This document shows, piece after piece, positions 32,457 through 40,845 of a stretch of 64,000 nucleotides of DNA; the first letter of the stretch is position 1; each line of letters starts with the position of its first letter. Under the pieces are notes generated by a model that ran no database searches, was not told where the DNA came from, and was given only the letters and a program-made list of their open reading frames with translations. A program made the position numbers and the translations under genes. This DNA is from Planctomycetaceae bacterium (lineage in GTDB: Bacteria; Planctomycetota; Planctomycetia; Planctomycetales; Planctomycetaceae): positions 434,001 to 498,000 of the forward strand of contig JACKHO010000002.1 in NCBI GenBank assembly GCA_020638955.1, written 5' to 3'.

Positions 32457-33881
32457 ATGAGTGAATTTCGCATTGAAAAAGATTCCATGGGGGAAGTTCA
32501 GGTTCCCGCAAAGGCTTACTACGGCGCCCAGACTCAGCGGGCGGTCGAGAACTTTCCGGTGTCGGGATGGCCACTCCACTCCGGCTTGATCAGGGCTATG
32601 GGACTCACCAAGTTCGCGTGTGCCACAGCGAACCACGAACTCGGCAAGCTGACCGGCACTGGCAAGAATCCCCTCGATGGAAGTCAGGTCAAGGTGCTAC
32701 TCGCAGCTGCGAAAGAAGTTTCGCAGGGGAAGTTCGATGACCAGTTCCCTATCGATGTCTTTCAGACCGGGTCGGGGACGTCGAGCAACATGAACTGCAA
32801 CGAGGTCATTGCCAACCGTGCAATTGAACTGCACGGAGGTGATCGATTCGCCGCCGCGAAGCCTATTCACCCCAACGACCACGTCAACATGGGGCAGAGC
32901 ACCAACGACACGTTCCCCACGGCCATTCACGTGGCCGTAGCCATTGCTATTCAGGAAGACCTCATCCCGGCCCTGAAGCGGTTTGCTGCCTCACTGGCCG
33001 CCAAGGCAGAAGCTTGGGATCAAATCATCAAAATCGGACGCACACACCTCGCCGACGCCACTCCTTTGCGACTTGGCCAGGAGTTCGGTGGCCTCGCTCG
33101 CCAACTGGAAATGTCCGTCGAACGTGCCCAACGTGCCTTGAACGCAGTCCTGGAACTTCCTGTCGGTGGTACGGCCGTTGGCAGCGGAATCAACACGCAT
33201 CCCGAATTCGGTGGCCGCGTGGCGAAAGTGCTGGCCGAACAAACGGGTATTGCGTTCGTGGAAGCAGTCAATCACTTCGAAGCAAACGCCCAGCGTGACG
33301 GACTGGTCGAGTGCCACGGTCAACTCAAGACAATTGCGTCAACGCTGTTCAACGTCTCAAACAACATTCGCTGGCTGGGATCTGGCCCACGCTGCGGATT
33401 CTACGAAGTCAAACTCCCCGATCGTCAGCCCGGCAGTTCGATTATGCCGGGTAAGGTAAATCCCGTCATGTGTGAAAGCATGATGCAAGTCGCCGCCCGT
33501 GTCATGGGGAATGATGGCTGCATTACCGCCAGCGGCGCGGCAGGTGGCCAGTTCCAGCTCAACATCATGATGCCCGTCATGGGACAGACGACGCTGGAGA
33601 GCATTATGCTCTTGGCCAATGTCTCCAACGCTTTTGTTGAGTTCTGCTCCGATGACATGGAGGCCAACGAGGAAGCCTGCGAAGCGGGTGTCGAGAAGAG
33701 CCTCTCCATGGTGACCAGCCTTAATCCTCACATTGGCTATGAAAAGGCTTCGGCATTGGCCAAAGAAGCGTTCAAAAGCGGCAAGACCATTCGAGAACTG
33801 TGCACCGAACAGAACATCCTGCCTCCTGATGTTCTCAAGGAAGCACTCGACCCCATGAGCATGACGGAGCCACACGCTTAA
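32457..33881 (+). CDS. fumC: Fumarate hydratase, class II
   Basis: A 474-residue fumarase that interconverts fumarate and malate in the citric acid cycle. It has the superfamily signature GSSIMPGKVNP (about 323-333), DVFQTGSGTSSNMNCNEVIANRA, NDHVNMGQSTNDTFPTAIH and GRTHLADATPLRLGQEFGG, plus the C-terminal MVTSLNPHIGYEKA of class II enzymes. Aspartase lookalikes differ in these segments, so fumarase is preferred. I chose the ATG at 32457 because the upstream extension lacks family similarity. It follows purL by 158 bases on the same strand. Confidence 0.96.
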   Translation: MSEFRIEKDSMGEVQVPAKAYYGAQTQRAVENFPVSGWPLHSGLIRAMGLTKFACATANHELGKLTGTGKNPLDGSQVKVLLAAAKEVSQGKFDDQFPIDVFQTGSGTSSNMNCNEVIANRAIELHGGDRFAAAKPIHPNDHVNMGQSTNDTFPTAIHVAVAIAIQEDLIPALKRFAASLAAKAEAWDQIIKIGRTHLADATPLRLGQEFGGLARQLEMSVERAQRALNAVLELPVGGTAVGSGINTHPEFGGRVAKVLAEQTGIAFVEAVNHFEANAQRDGLVECHGQLKTIASTLFNVSNNIRWLGSGPRCGFYEVKLPDRQPGSSIMPGKVNPVMCESMMQVAARVMGNDGCITASGAAGGQFQLNIMMPVMGQTTLESIMLLANVSNAFVEFCSDDMEANEEACEAGVEKSLSMVTSLNPHIGYEKASALAKEAFKSGKTIRELCTEQNILPPDVLKEALDPMSMTEPHA

Positions 33882-33910
33882 TCTCAACTTCCAACGAAAG
33901 GGCTTTTCTC

Positions 33911-34960
33911 ATGAACAAGTTTGTCCTACTGCGTCGTGTAGTTTTGCAACTTATGTTGCCAACCATTGTCGTCGTGTGTCTTGTGGGGACAGCGGCGGCT
34001 CAACGCGTTCATCTTTTCCTGGTCGCGGATACGAATTCAAATTTGACGAATTCTGTTCTGGCGGACATTCACAATGTGCAAGCCACGTTTGAAGATGGTT
34101 TGCCCAAGGGAAAGTTAAACGTCATTACCGTAACAGGTGGAGACGTAAATGGTGGAGCGATTCTTCGCCGACTGCGAGGTCGTGAAATCACAGACTACGA
34201 CGCTTTCGTTTTCTACTACTCTGGCCACGGTGGCTATGATCCCCAGAAAGGGCATTATTTGGCATTAACCAATACCGGCCCCTTGATGCGATCTGACGTA
34301 ATTGACGCAATTGTCAATCCGAAGACGCCCCGGTTCTGGGCGGTCATTACAGACTGTTGTGCATCCATTTCGCCTGTCGCTGTGGCAGCTGCTGGTGAGC
34401 CGACAAAATACATTGAACCAGTTTTGCTGAAGCATTTGCTATTGGAAACGACGGGGCGTTTGGACATTACGTCATCGCGGCCCGAACAGGTGTCTATGTG
34501 TGATCAAAACGGAGGCACGTTCACGAAAGCATTTTGTAGTGTACTTCGTGAGAACCGACTCAAGCGGCTCGACTGGCGCGACGTCTTCCAGGAGTCACGG
34601 GCGGAAACGGTGTTTCGTTCGGAAGGGAATATGCGAGATGAAGTGAACCCGCATCGACACAACGGTATTGAACAACGTGTGCAAACGCCTTACTCATTCC
34701 GCACCATGTACGGTAATTCGGTCAACGGATTGCGGTTTGGGATTTACCATGACGACCTGGTCATTCAGCGCGTCGATCAGGGATCGCCCGCTTCCAGAGC
34801 GGGTCTCAGGCGTGGAATGACTGTCCTGAGCGTGAACGGCGTGTCGGTAAACAGCGACGACCAACTGATTACGGCAGTGAACTTTTCACCGCGTGATGCG
34901 GAGATCGTCGTCCGAACTGGTCAAGGGCGAAGAACGTTCCAAATTGAATTGGCCTACTAG
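33911..34960 (+). CDS. Secreted caspase-like (metacaspase) protein with PDZ domain
   Basis: A 349-residue exported protein with a signal peptide (hydrophobic 11-28, cleavage near AAAQ). Residues about 33-225 form a caspase/peptidase-C14-like domain: catalytic His H106 within YYSGHGGYD and the Cys of TDCCAS (148-152; C150 aligns with the metacaspase D-S-C position, C149 is the alternative). Residues about 270-345 are a PDZ domain (GLRFGIYHDDLVI, then SPASRAGLRRGMTVLSVNG). Metacaspases cleave after Arg or Lys, and PDZ domains bind C-termini; a secreted combination suggests regulated proteolysis in the periplasm, which is inference. It sits between fumC and the glcE-like gene with no obvious partner. 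Confidence 0.85.
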   Translation: MNKFVLLRRVVLQLMLPTIVVVCLVGTAAAQRVHLFLVADTNSNLTNSVLADIHNVQATFEDGLPKGKLNVITVTGGDVNGGAILRRLRGREITDYDAFVFYYSGHGGYDPQKGHYLALTNTGPLMRSDVIDAIVNPKTPRFWAVITDCCASISPVAVAAAGEPTKYIEPVLLKHLLLETTGRLDITSSRPEQVSMCDQNGGTFTKAFCSVLRENRLKRLDWRDVFQESRAETVFRSEGNMRDEVNPHRHNGIEQRVQTPYSFRTMYGNSVNGLRFGIYHDDLVIQRVDQGSPASRAGLRRGMTVLSVNGVSVNSDDQLITAVNFSPRDAEIVVRTGQGRRTFQIELAY

Positions 34961-35002
34961 AACAGTCGCAATTTGGCGAAACAGCGGAAAGGTTGCCCGG
35001 CA

Positions 35003-36172
35003 GTGTCTACGAGTATTGAATCCTGGCAACCGGAATCGGTCGAGGTACTTCGGCAAGTGCTGGAGTCCAACTTTCGAGGGCCGAAGGCGAAGGTGCTGCC
35101 GGTAGGAGGTGGATCGTCACTGCCTCCTGTCCAGTGCGGTGTGCACTTACAGACGGGACAGCTCAACTCCGTAGTCGACTATCCCCACCGGGACATGACC
35201 ATTACGGTTGAAGCTGGCATTCGCATGGCCGTGTTGGCAGAAGTGCTGGCTGAGCATGGACAACGTATTCCCATCGACGTTCCGCAACGGTTTCGTGCGA
35301 CGCTGGGCGGTGCAATTGCCTGCAATGCGAGTGGTTCCACACGATATGGTCACGGCACGTTTCGTGATTACGTTATTGGCATTTCTGCCATCGATGGACA
35401 GGGCCGGGCATTCTCGGCTGGGGGTCGCGTCGTCAAGAATGTGGCGGGATACGACCTCTGCAAACTGTTGGTGGGATCGGAAGGAGCACTTGCGGTCATT
35501 TCGCAAGTCACCTTGCGACTCAAGCCGCTGGCCGCCTCACGCCGCCTGGTGCGAGCCGACATCGACTCGGTTGATGTCCTCGACGCCGTTTTGGAAATGC
35601 TGAACACGTCCAAAACCCGACCGGTCCTACTGGACGTGCTGAATCCCGTGGCCAGTGGCAGTTGCTATCAGGTATTCGTCGGATACGACGGAACAGAAGC
35701 CGAAACGTCCTGGCAGGCAAATCAGGTCTTGGAAGAACTCAAGGCTGCAGAGCCTCAGTCGCTGGTGATCGAAAACGAGGAAGACACAGACCGGCTCTGG
35801 AGTCGTCTCAATACGTTTCAGGCCGCTCCACCTGCCGACGGATTCGTGTTGCGAGCACAGGTCCTGCCCTCGCTGTCGGCCAAGCTGCTGGATTCCCTGC
35901 AGGACCTTTCCGTGCAACTCCACGGTGATGGTATAATACATATCCATCTGGAGGGAGGTTCCGGCGTGCTCGACCGCATTACCCGAATTCGACGTCAACT
36001 GCAGCAGGCGGAGGGTTCGCTCGTTGTGCTGAATCCCGCAGCAGGCTGGGGCCCAGAAGAGCGTTTGGGACCACTCCCTTCTCACTGGCAGATTGTTCAG
36101 CAAATTAAAGCGTCGCTCGATCCCGCTGAAGTTTTGTCTCCCGGGTGGTTCGACGAGACATCCCGTATTTGA
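35003..36172 (+). CDS. glcE: FAD-binding glycolate oxidase subunit GlcE-like
   Basis: A 389-residue FAD-linked oxidase of the PCMH family. The FAD domain shows VLPVGGGSSLPP, VDYPHRDMTITVEAGIRMA, FRATLGGAIACNASGSTRYGHGTFRDYVIG (landmark pieces ATLGGAIACNASG and RYGHGTFRD) and KNVAGYDLCKLLVGSEGALAVI (landmark GYDLCKLLVGSEG), all typical of GlcE. GlcE works with GlcD and the iron-sulfur subunit GlcF to oxidise glycolate. A GlcD-like gene is at 52222-53703 but no glcF was found, and the two are not together. Start is a GTG at 35003 with GGAAAGG upstream; a TTG at 34973 is also open. Confidence 0.88.
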   Translation: MSTSIESWQPESVEVLRQVLESNFRGPKAKVLPVGGGSSLPPVQCGVHLQTGQLNSVVDYPHRDMTITVEAGIRMAVLAEVLAEHGQRIPIDVPQRFRATLGGAIACNASGSTRYGHGTFRDYVIGISAIDGQGRAFSAGGRVVKNVAGYDLCKLLVGSEGALAVISQVTLRLKPLAASRRLVRADIDSVDVLDAVLEMLNTSKTRPVLLDVLNPVASGSCYQVFVGYDGTEAETSWQANQVLEELKAAEPQSLVIENEEDTDRLWSRLNTFQAAPPADGFVLRAQVLPSLSAKLLDSLQDLSVQLHGDGIIHIHLEGGSGVLDRITRIRRQLQQAEGSLVVLNPAAGWGPEERLGPLPSHWQIVQQIKASLDPAEVLSPGWFDETSRI

Positions 36173-36196
36173 TTATCCATTGAGGTCAACAGCACC

Positions 36197-36691
36197 ATGA
36201 TTCGCGTTGGACTTGGCCACGACACCCATCGACTGAAAACGGGTAAGGAACTGAGAATTGGCGGCGTCGGAATTCCGCACTCGCAGGGACCAGTCGCCCA
36301 CAGTGACGGTGACGTGCTGCTGCATGCCGTCACCGATGCACTACTCGGCGCCCTGGCGATGGGCGACATTGGTGAATGGTTCCCCGACACCGACCCCGAA
36401 CACGAAAACGCCGACTCTGCCCGCCTGCTGACCGAAGTCCTGCACAAGGTGCACGGGAAAGGATGGAACGTCGTGAACCTGGACGCCATTATTTTCGCGC
36501 AGCGCCCCAAACTGGCTCCGTTCAAAACAGCCATCAGGCAGCGCGTTGCAGAACTCATTGGAATACCCGCCGACTGTGTCAGCATTAAAGCCAAAACCGG
36601 CGAACACGTCGGACCGGTGGGACGCGAAGAAGCCATTTGCGCCGAAGTTGTCGTGTTGCTGGAACACAAAGAAGACGTGCATCACGCCTGA
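36197..36691 (+). CDS. ispF: 2-C-methyl-D-erythritol 2,4-cyclodiphosphate synthase
   Basis: A 164-residue trimeric zinc enzyme that closes the cyclodiphosphate in the MEP isoprenoid pathway. The zinc ligands are in GLGHDTHRL (D9, H11) and HSDGDVLLHA; the substrate site has GDIGEWFPDTDP and AKTGEHVGPVGREEAI. Length and motifs are normal. It lies 25 bases after the glcE-like gene, and is convergent with the Nudix gene 12 bases further on. Confidence 0.97.
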   Translation: MIRVGLGHDTHRLKTGKELRIGGVGIPHSQGPVAHSDGDVLLHAVTDALLGALAMGDIGEWFPDTDPEHENADSARLLTEVLHKVHGKGWNVVNLDAIIFAQRPKLAPFKTAIRQRVAELIGIPADCVSIKAKTGEHVGPVGREEAICAEVVVLLEHKEDVHHA

Positions 36692-36703
36692 TGCACTCGT
36701 GGC

Positions 36704-37081
36704 CTAAGTTCCCATAAGTAGGGCCACGACTTCTCGATTCGCCTCAGGGAAATCAAGTCGCGGCAGCTCTTCTGTTGAAACCCAACGGAAACCGTGGAGC
36801 GGTGTGGGGACGTCATCCAGCGGGTTACATTTCACGAATGTCAGTTCCAGGTGCAATTCACCGTAGGAATGGTGAATGACCTTGAGAACCTCGTCGGTGA
36901 CGACAGCCAGACCCGTTTCTTCGAGGCATTCACGCACAGCACACTGTTCGGGCGATTCGTCTAGCAAGCACTTCCCACCGGGAAACTCGGCTTTGCCTCC
37001 TTGCGAAATTCCCTCGGCACGTATGCCAACGAGATAGCTGCCTTCCCATTCCACAACGGCAATGCCAATTCGCTTCGCCAT
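36704..37081 (-). CDS. Nudix hydrolase (MutT-like)
   Basis: A 125-residue enzyme of the Nudix family. The Nudix box runs from GGKCLLDESPEQ to AVRECLEETGL (about 36-58), with the metal-binding REcLEE core intact. Size and the start IGIAVVEWEGSYLVG resemble MutT-type (8-oxo-dGTP) or dATP-type sanitising enzymes, but substrate cannot be told. It is the last gene of a minus-strand group headed by the molybdenum-hydroxylase-type subunits, and an inverted repeat at 37119-37138 lies between them. Confidence 0.9.
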   Translation of the reverse strand: MAKRIGIAVVEWEGSYLVGIRAEGISQGGKAEFPGGKCLLDESPEQCAVRECLEETGLAVVTDEVLKVIHHSYGELHLELTFVKCNPLDDVPTPLHGFRWVSTEELPRLDFPEANREVVALLMGT

Positions 37082-37118
37082 TGCTAGGAGACTCTTCCCA
37101 CAAATCTGGCATACATTC

Positions 37119-37138
37119 CACAGACAGGAATGTCTGTG
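37119..37138. repeat. Short inverted repeat, CACAGACA/TGTCTGTG
   Basis: Perfect 8-base arms with GGAA between them, in the 69-base gap between the 2Fe-2S subunit gene and the Nudix gene. The similar core GCACAGACA...TGTC appears at 45074-45101, where it forms a terminator stem. It may be a small mobile-type repeat. Confidence 0.55.
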
Positions 37139-37150
37139 CTACTTGTGGTG

Positions 37151-37648
37151 TTATCCGTTGCAACCGCAGCCCGAACCGCAGCGGCGCTGGGCGGCGTCTT
37201 GCACGGCTTTCACGATTTTGTCGTACCCGGTGCAGCGGCACAGGTTTCCCGCCAGCTTGAATCGGATTTCTTCTTCCGTGGGATTCGGATTGTCACGCAG
37301 CAAAGCTTTCGTCGACATAATGAATCCCGGCGTACAAATACCGCATTGCAGGGCGGCATTTTCCAGGAAGGCGTTCTGCAGTGGCGTGAGGCCGTCTTTG
37401 GTGTCGATTCCTTCGATGGTTTCGATTGACTGCCCTTCGCATTCGACCGCCAGCACGAGGCAGCTCACGACCGGCTTGCCTTCCAGCAGGACCGTACAGG
37501 CACCGCAGTTTCCGTTGCTGCAGCCTTCCTTGGTTCCGGTGAGGCTCAGTACGTCACGCAGAACTTCCAGCAGCGTCTGACGTGGCTCGCAAAGGAAGGA
37601 ACGCTCGCGTCCGTTGATTGTGGCCGTCACAACACGTTGAGTCGCCAT
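37151..37648 (-). CDS. 2Fe-2S subunit of a xanthine dehydrogenase-family hydroxylase
   Basis: A 165-residue protein with the two iron-sulfur clusters of molybdenum hydroxylase small subunits (CoxS/XdhC-like). The plant-ferredoxin-like cluster uses C43, C48, C51 and C63 (GCSNGNCGACTVLL), and the all-alpha cluster uses C102, C105, C137 and C139 (CGIC, NLCRCTGY). It passes electrons from the molybdenum site to the FAD subunit. The FAD subunit is upstream by 63 bases, but the large molybdopterin subunit is not found nearby, which is unusual. Start is the ATG at 37648. Confidence 0.93.
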   Translation of the reverse strand: MATQRVVTATINGRERSFLCEPRQTLLEVLRDVLSLTGTKEGCSNGNCGACTVLLEGKPVVSCLVLAVECEGQSIETIEGIDTKDGLTPLQNAFLENAALQCGICTPGFIMSTKALLRDNPNPTEEEIRFKLAGNLCRCTGYDKIVKAVQDAAQRRCGSGCGCNG

Positions 37649-37711
37649 GGTGAGTAGTCCCGGTCAGGAAATAACAGTGAGTATGAAATAGAATTCGCGG
37701 AGGTATCTTGA

Positions 37712-38575
37712 TTAAGCGGTCGCTCGGGCAACCGCTTCACGGAGTACGCGTTCGACAAGCACACCGGTGACGTGAGTACGGAATTCCGCCGTGCCACGAT
37801 GGTCGTCAATGGGCGAAATAATCTGCCGGGCACGTTCACCGGCTTCTTTGTAAGTTGCATCAGACGTGGGCTGCCCCACGAGCCATTGTGAAAGGTCCGC
37901 AGCGAACAGTGGTTTTGGAGCGACCGCACCCAAGCCAACACGGGCCGCCGTAATTTTTCCATCAGCCACCGTCACGCTAGCTCCAACACCGACAACGGCA
38001 ATGTCCATTTCATTTCGAGGGATAAAGCGGCGGTAGTGGCTGCCACTTCCCGCAGCAGGAGCGGGCAGGGTCAACTGCTGTACGATTTCGCCCGGCTGCA
38101 GCACGTTTGCTGACGGACCTGTGCAGAAGTCTTCGACGGCAACGCTGCGTGAACCGCCTTTGCCGACAAGCTGTACTTGGGCATTGAGAGCGATGAGCGC
38201 CGGTGTACTATCAGCAGCGGGGCCAGAGGTGCAGAGGTTCCCACCCACGCTGGCGCGGCTTTGGATTTGGAGACCGCCGATAATCGAACAGGCGTCCGAA
38301 AGAGCAGAATAATTCTTGACGATTTGCTCGTTGCCGTAGATTTCACAGCAAGGGACAGCAGCACCGAGTGTCAGGCCGTTGTCGCCACACGTCAGAACCC
38401 GCAGTTCGGGAATGCGTTTGAGGTCGACGACCATGTTGGCCGACAAACGCCCGGTCCGCAGGTAGTCAATTAAATCGGTTCCGCCTGCGAGTGGGCGGGC
38501 AGATCCATTGTGCGCGGCGAGCACTTCAATTGCGTCTGCAAGACTTGTTGGGCACGCAAAATCGAAGTCGAGCAT
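37712..38575 (-). CDS. FAD-binding medium subunit of a xanthine dehydrogenase-family hydroxylase
   Basis: A 287-residue FAD subunit (CoxM/XdhB-like). It shows ARPLAGGTDLIDYLRTGRL near 27-45, the flavin-binding IGGLQIQSRASVGGNLCTSGPAADSTPALIAL (landmark pieces ASVGGNLCTSGPAADS and TPALIAL) and a C-terminal RRFIPRNEMDIAVVGVGAS. I chose the ATG at 38575, where the family begins; a longer reading back to 38860 has no such features. It pairs with the 2Fe-2S subunit downstream. Substrate is not predictable without the molybdenum subunit. Confidence 0.92.
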   Translation of the reverse strand: MLDFDFACPTSLADAIEVLAAHNGSARPLAGGTDLIDYLRTGRLSANMVVDLKRIPELRVLTCGDNGLTLGAAVPCCEIYGNEQIVKNYSALSDACSIIGGLQIQSRASVGGNLCTSGPAADSTPALIALNAQVQLVGKGGSRSVAVEDFCTGPSANVLQPGEIVQQLTLPAPAAGSGSHYRRFIPRNEMDIAVVGVGASVTVADGKITAARVGLGAVAPKPLFAADLSQWLVGQPTSDATYKEAGERARQIISPIDDHRGTAEFRTHVTGVLVERVLREAVARATA

Positions 38576-38702
38576 AATGTGGAAGAGGGAAAAGGAATAA
38601 GGATGAAGGTAGGACTGCCCCCAGCAATAAACGAAGGGCAAATCATTGGTTGGAACATACTCGGTACATGCAGAAATTCCAATCCAACAGGCGAATTGAA
38701 GG

Positions 38703-39617
38703 CTACGCGTCGGGCCAGGCGATGGGATGGCAGCGGGCAGGGAGCAGTTGTTCGACGTTGTCCTTGGCAGCCTGAAGTCCGATTTGAATCGACTCTTCGA
38801 TTGATTTGCTGAGTGTGAGTCCCAACGCAATACCTGCAGCGAGGCAATCACCACAGCCAATGGGATTCACAACTTTGGCTGCCTGAGGCGGCACGAACGA
38901 CTGCATCCCACCCGGCGACAAGGCGAATAGTCGCTGCGGTCCGTCAGAGACCACGACATGCTGTGCGCCCGCGTCGGCCACTTCTTGCATGGCACGAGTG
39001 AGGGCGTCGTCGTTTTCAATGGCGTATCCAACGGTCGAAGCCAATTCTTCGCGGTTGGGCTTTACGACAAAGGGGCGATGCGGAAGACACTGATGCAGTG
39101 CTGGTCCACGAAAATCGAGCAGGACAGGGACCGAGACATGCTGCAACAATTCGGCGTAGAATGAGTCGGGCAGTCCAGCGGGCAATGATCCGGCCAACAC
39201 GACGAACTCTGCTTGTGCGGCCAGTCGCTGGAACCGTTCGACGAATTGCTGAATGGTCGATGCGGCCAATGCGGCAGAGTTTTCAACGAGTTCGGTAGTG
39301 AGGTTCTGTTCGGCATCCAACACGGTGGTGCAAACGCGCGTTGGTGTGGGATCATCAATCCAGTCGAAGGCGAGGTTGTGGTGGCTCAGTTCCTGCTGAA
39401 TCGATTGTCCACTCCAGCCGCCGCCCGCGGAAAGAACGTGCGGCATAAATTCCGACTTACCCTCTGGGATGAGGTGCCTCAGGGCGATACCGACATTGAG
39501 CACCTTACCTGAAGCGCACCAACAGACGCTGTCAGCGCGATTCACCTCGCCCAGGTTCAGTCGACTGAACTGGATAATTTGCTGCCAGGCGGGGGAGAGA
39601 CCAGCGACGAGGATCAC
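38703..39617 (-). CDS. PfkB-family sugar kinase (1-phosphofructokinase-like)
   Basis: A 304-residue kinase of the PfkB/ribokinase family. The N-terminus LVAGLSPAWQQIIQF and the region VCWCASGKVLNVG follow 1-phosphofructokinase and tagatose-6-phosphate kinase, VLAGSLPAGLP is the usual substrate loop, VKPNREEL is present, and the C-terminal signature NPIGCGDCLAAG (catalytic Asp) is intact. The start overlaps the end of the upstream alcohol dehydrogenase by four bases (ATGA), so they are translated together. The sugar phosphate is unknown. Confidence 0.88.
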   Translation of the reverse strand: MILVAGLSPAWQQIIQFSRLNLGEVNRADSVCWCASGKVLNVGIALRHLIPEGKSEFMPHVLSAGGGWSGQSIQQELSHHNLAFDWIDDPTPTRVCTTVLDAEQNLTTELVENSAALAASTIQQFVERFQRLAAQAEFVVLAGSLPAGLPDSFYAELLQHVSVPVLLDFRGPALHQCLPHRPFVVKPNREELASTVGYAIENDDALTRAMQEVADAGAQHVVVSDGPQRLFALSPGGMQSFVPPQAAKVVNPIGCGDCLAAGIALGLTLSKSIEESIQIGLQAAKDNVEQLLPARCHPIAWPDA

Positions 39618-40810
39618 CAGATTTCCTCCAGAACTTTGAGAACGTCCGGGACGCTCATTGCCCGGGGATTGCCAGACATACTGTTCCCCATAGAACCAGC
39701 AGCGATGTCGGCGAGTTGGCTTTGTTCAACGCCAATGTCGCGCAAACGCTTTGGTAAACCAACCGCACTATGGCATTCGGCAATTGTATCAACTACGGAC
39801 GCCCACGCATGTTCGCGGGCTGCATCTTCGCCGTATGTGGATGCGTTTCCCCACATGGCCTTGTCGAGAAGTAACCAGTCGTCAACGGGAACGGCTTCCT
39901 TATTGACGTTGAGTGCCGCAATGAGCAACGTGGAACAGGCCAATCCGTGCGGGACGTCGCAGGTGGCGCCCAGGGCTGCCGCCACGCCGTGTGCGAACCC
40001 GAGGCCCGAGTTGGCCAGGGCGACACCAGACAGAAAGGCCGCATGTGACATTCCTTCCCGGGCCTTCCAGTGAGTACTTTCATCGGGAGGAAGGACCGCC
40101 GAGACATAGCTCGGAATTGCAGTCAGGAGTCCTTCGAGACAGAGGGCTCGGGTGAATCGATTCGCGCGACGACTGATGAAACTTTCAATGAGTTGCGTGA
40201 TGGCATCCATTCCGGCAGCGGCTGTCACCTTGGGTGAGCATGTCAGCGTCAATTCCGGATCAATGAGTGCGATGTTGGGAATCATCCTTTCGTCACGCAA
40301 ACTCTTTTTGCACTGAGGATCATCCACCGAGATGACCGCATTCTTGGTCGCCTCTGTGCCTGTGCCTGCTGTCGTGGGGATTGCGATGAGCGGGAGCGGA
40401 TCCTGCTCAATGACGGCTCCAGTTCCGACGCCTTCCAGGAAGTCACGCACGCTGCGGCCCCGAGCATTGGTGACCATGGCCGCCACGGCTTTGCCTAAAT
40501 CGAGCGTTGCCCCACCGCCCACGGCGACAACGACAGCACTGTCAGTTGTTCCGCCCGCGACAATTCCTGCAACGAGTTCGTCGACATCAGTAATTGTTGG
40601 TTCCCGAGAACTGCGGCCCACGTGTTGAACGTCAATATTTTCACTACTCAACAGTTCATGAAGTGCCGCAACGAGTCCACTGCGTTCCGCACTGTGAGCC
40701 CCGGTAATCAACAGTACACGCTGCCCAAGTTTCGCAACCAGCTGCGGCAGTCGCTGAATTTCACCACAGCCGAACACGACTTCGCGGGGCATGAGCAGGG
40801 AATAGTGCAT
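39614..40810 (-). CDS. Iron-containing alcohol dehydrogenase
   Basis: A 398-residue group III alcohol dehydrogenase. The NAD-binding part has VVAVGGGATLDLGKAVA (the GGGS-D-like loop), PLIAIPTTAGTGTEATKNAVI is the family signature, and metal ligands include the Asp of AGMDAITQLIESF, with His of GLGFAHGVAAALGATCDVPHGLA. Coupled to a sugar kinase by a four-base overlap, it may oxidise or reduce a small polyol, lactaldehyde or sugar aldehyde; the true substrate is unknown. It is the first gene of a minus-strand cluster leading to the molybdenum-hydroxylase subunits. Confidence 0.92.
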   Translation of the reverse strand: MHYSLLMPREVVFGCGEIQRLPQLVAKLGQRVLLITGAHSAERSGLVAALHELLSSENIDVQHVGRSSREPTITDVDELVAGIVAGGTTDSAVVVAVGGGATLDLGKAVAAMVTNARGRSVRDFLEGVGTGAVIEQDPLPLIAIPTTAGTGTEATKNAVISVDDPQCKKSLRDERMIPNIALIDPELTLTCSPKVTAAAGMDAITQLIESFISRRANRFTRALCLEGLLTAIPSYVSAVLPPDESTHWKAREGMSHAAFLSGVALANSGLGFAHGVAAALGATCDVPHGLACSTLLIAALNVNKEAVPVDDWLLLDKAMWGNASTYGEDAAREHAWASVVDTIAECHSAVGLPKRLRDIGVEQSQLADIAAGSMGNSMSGNPRAMSVPDVLKVLEEIW

Positions 40811-40845
40811 GACGTTCCTTCTTCAAATGCACAGTGGCGAAGTCT

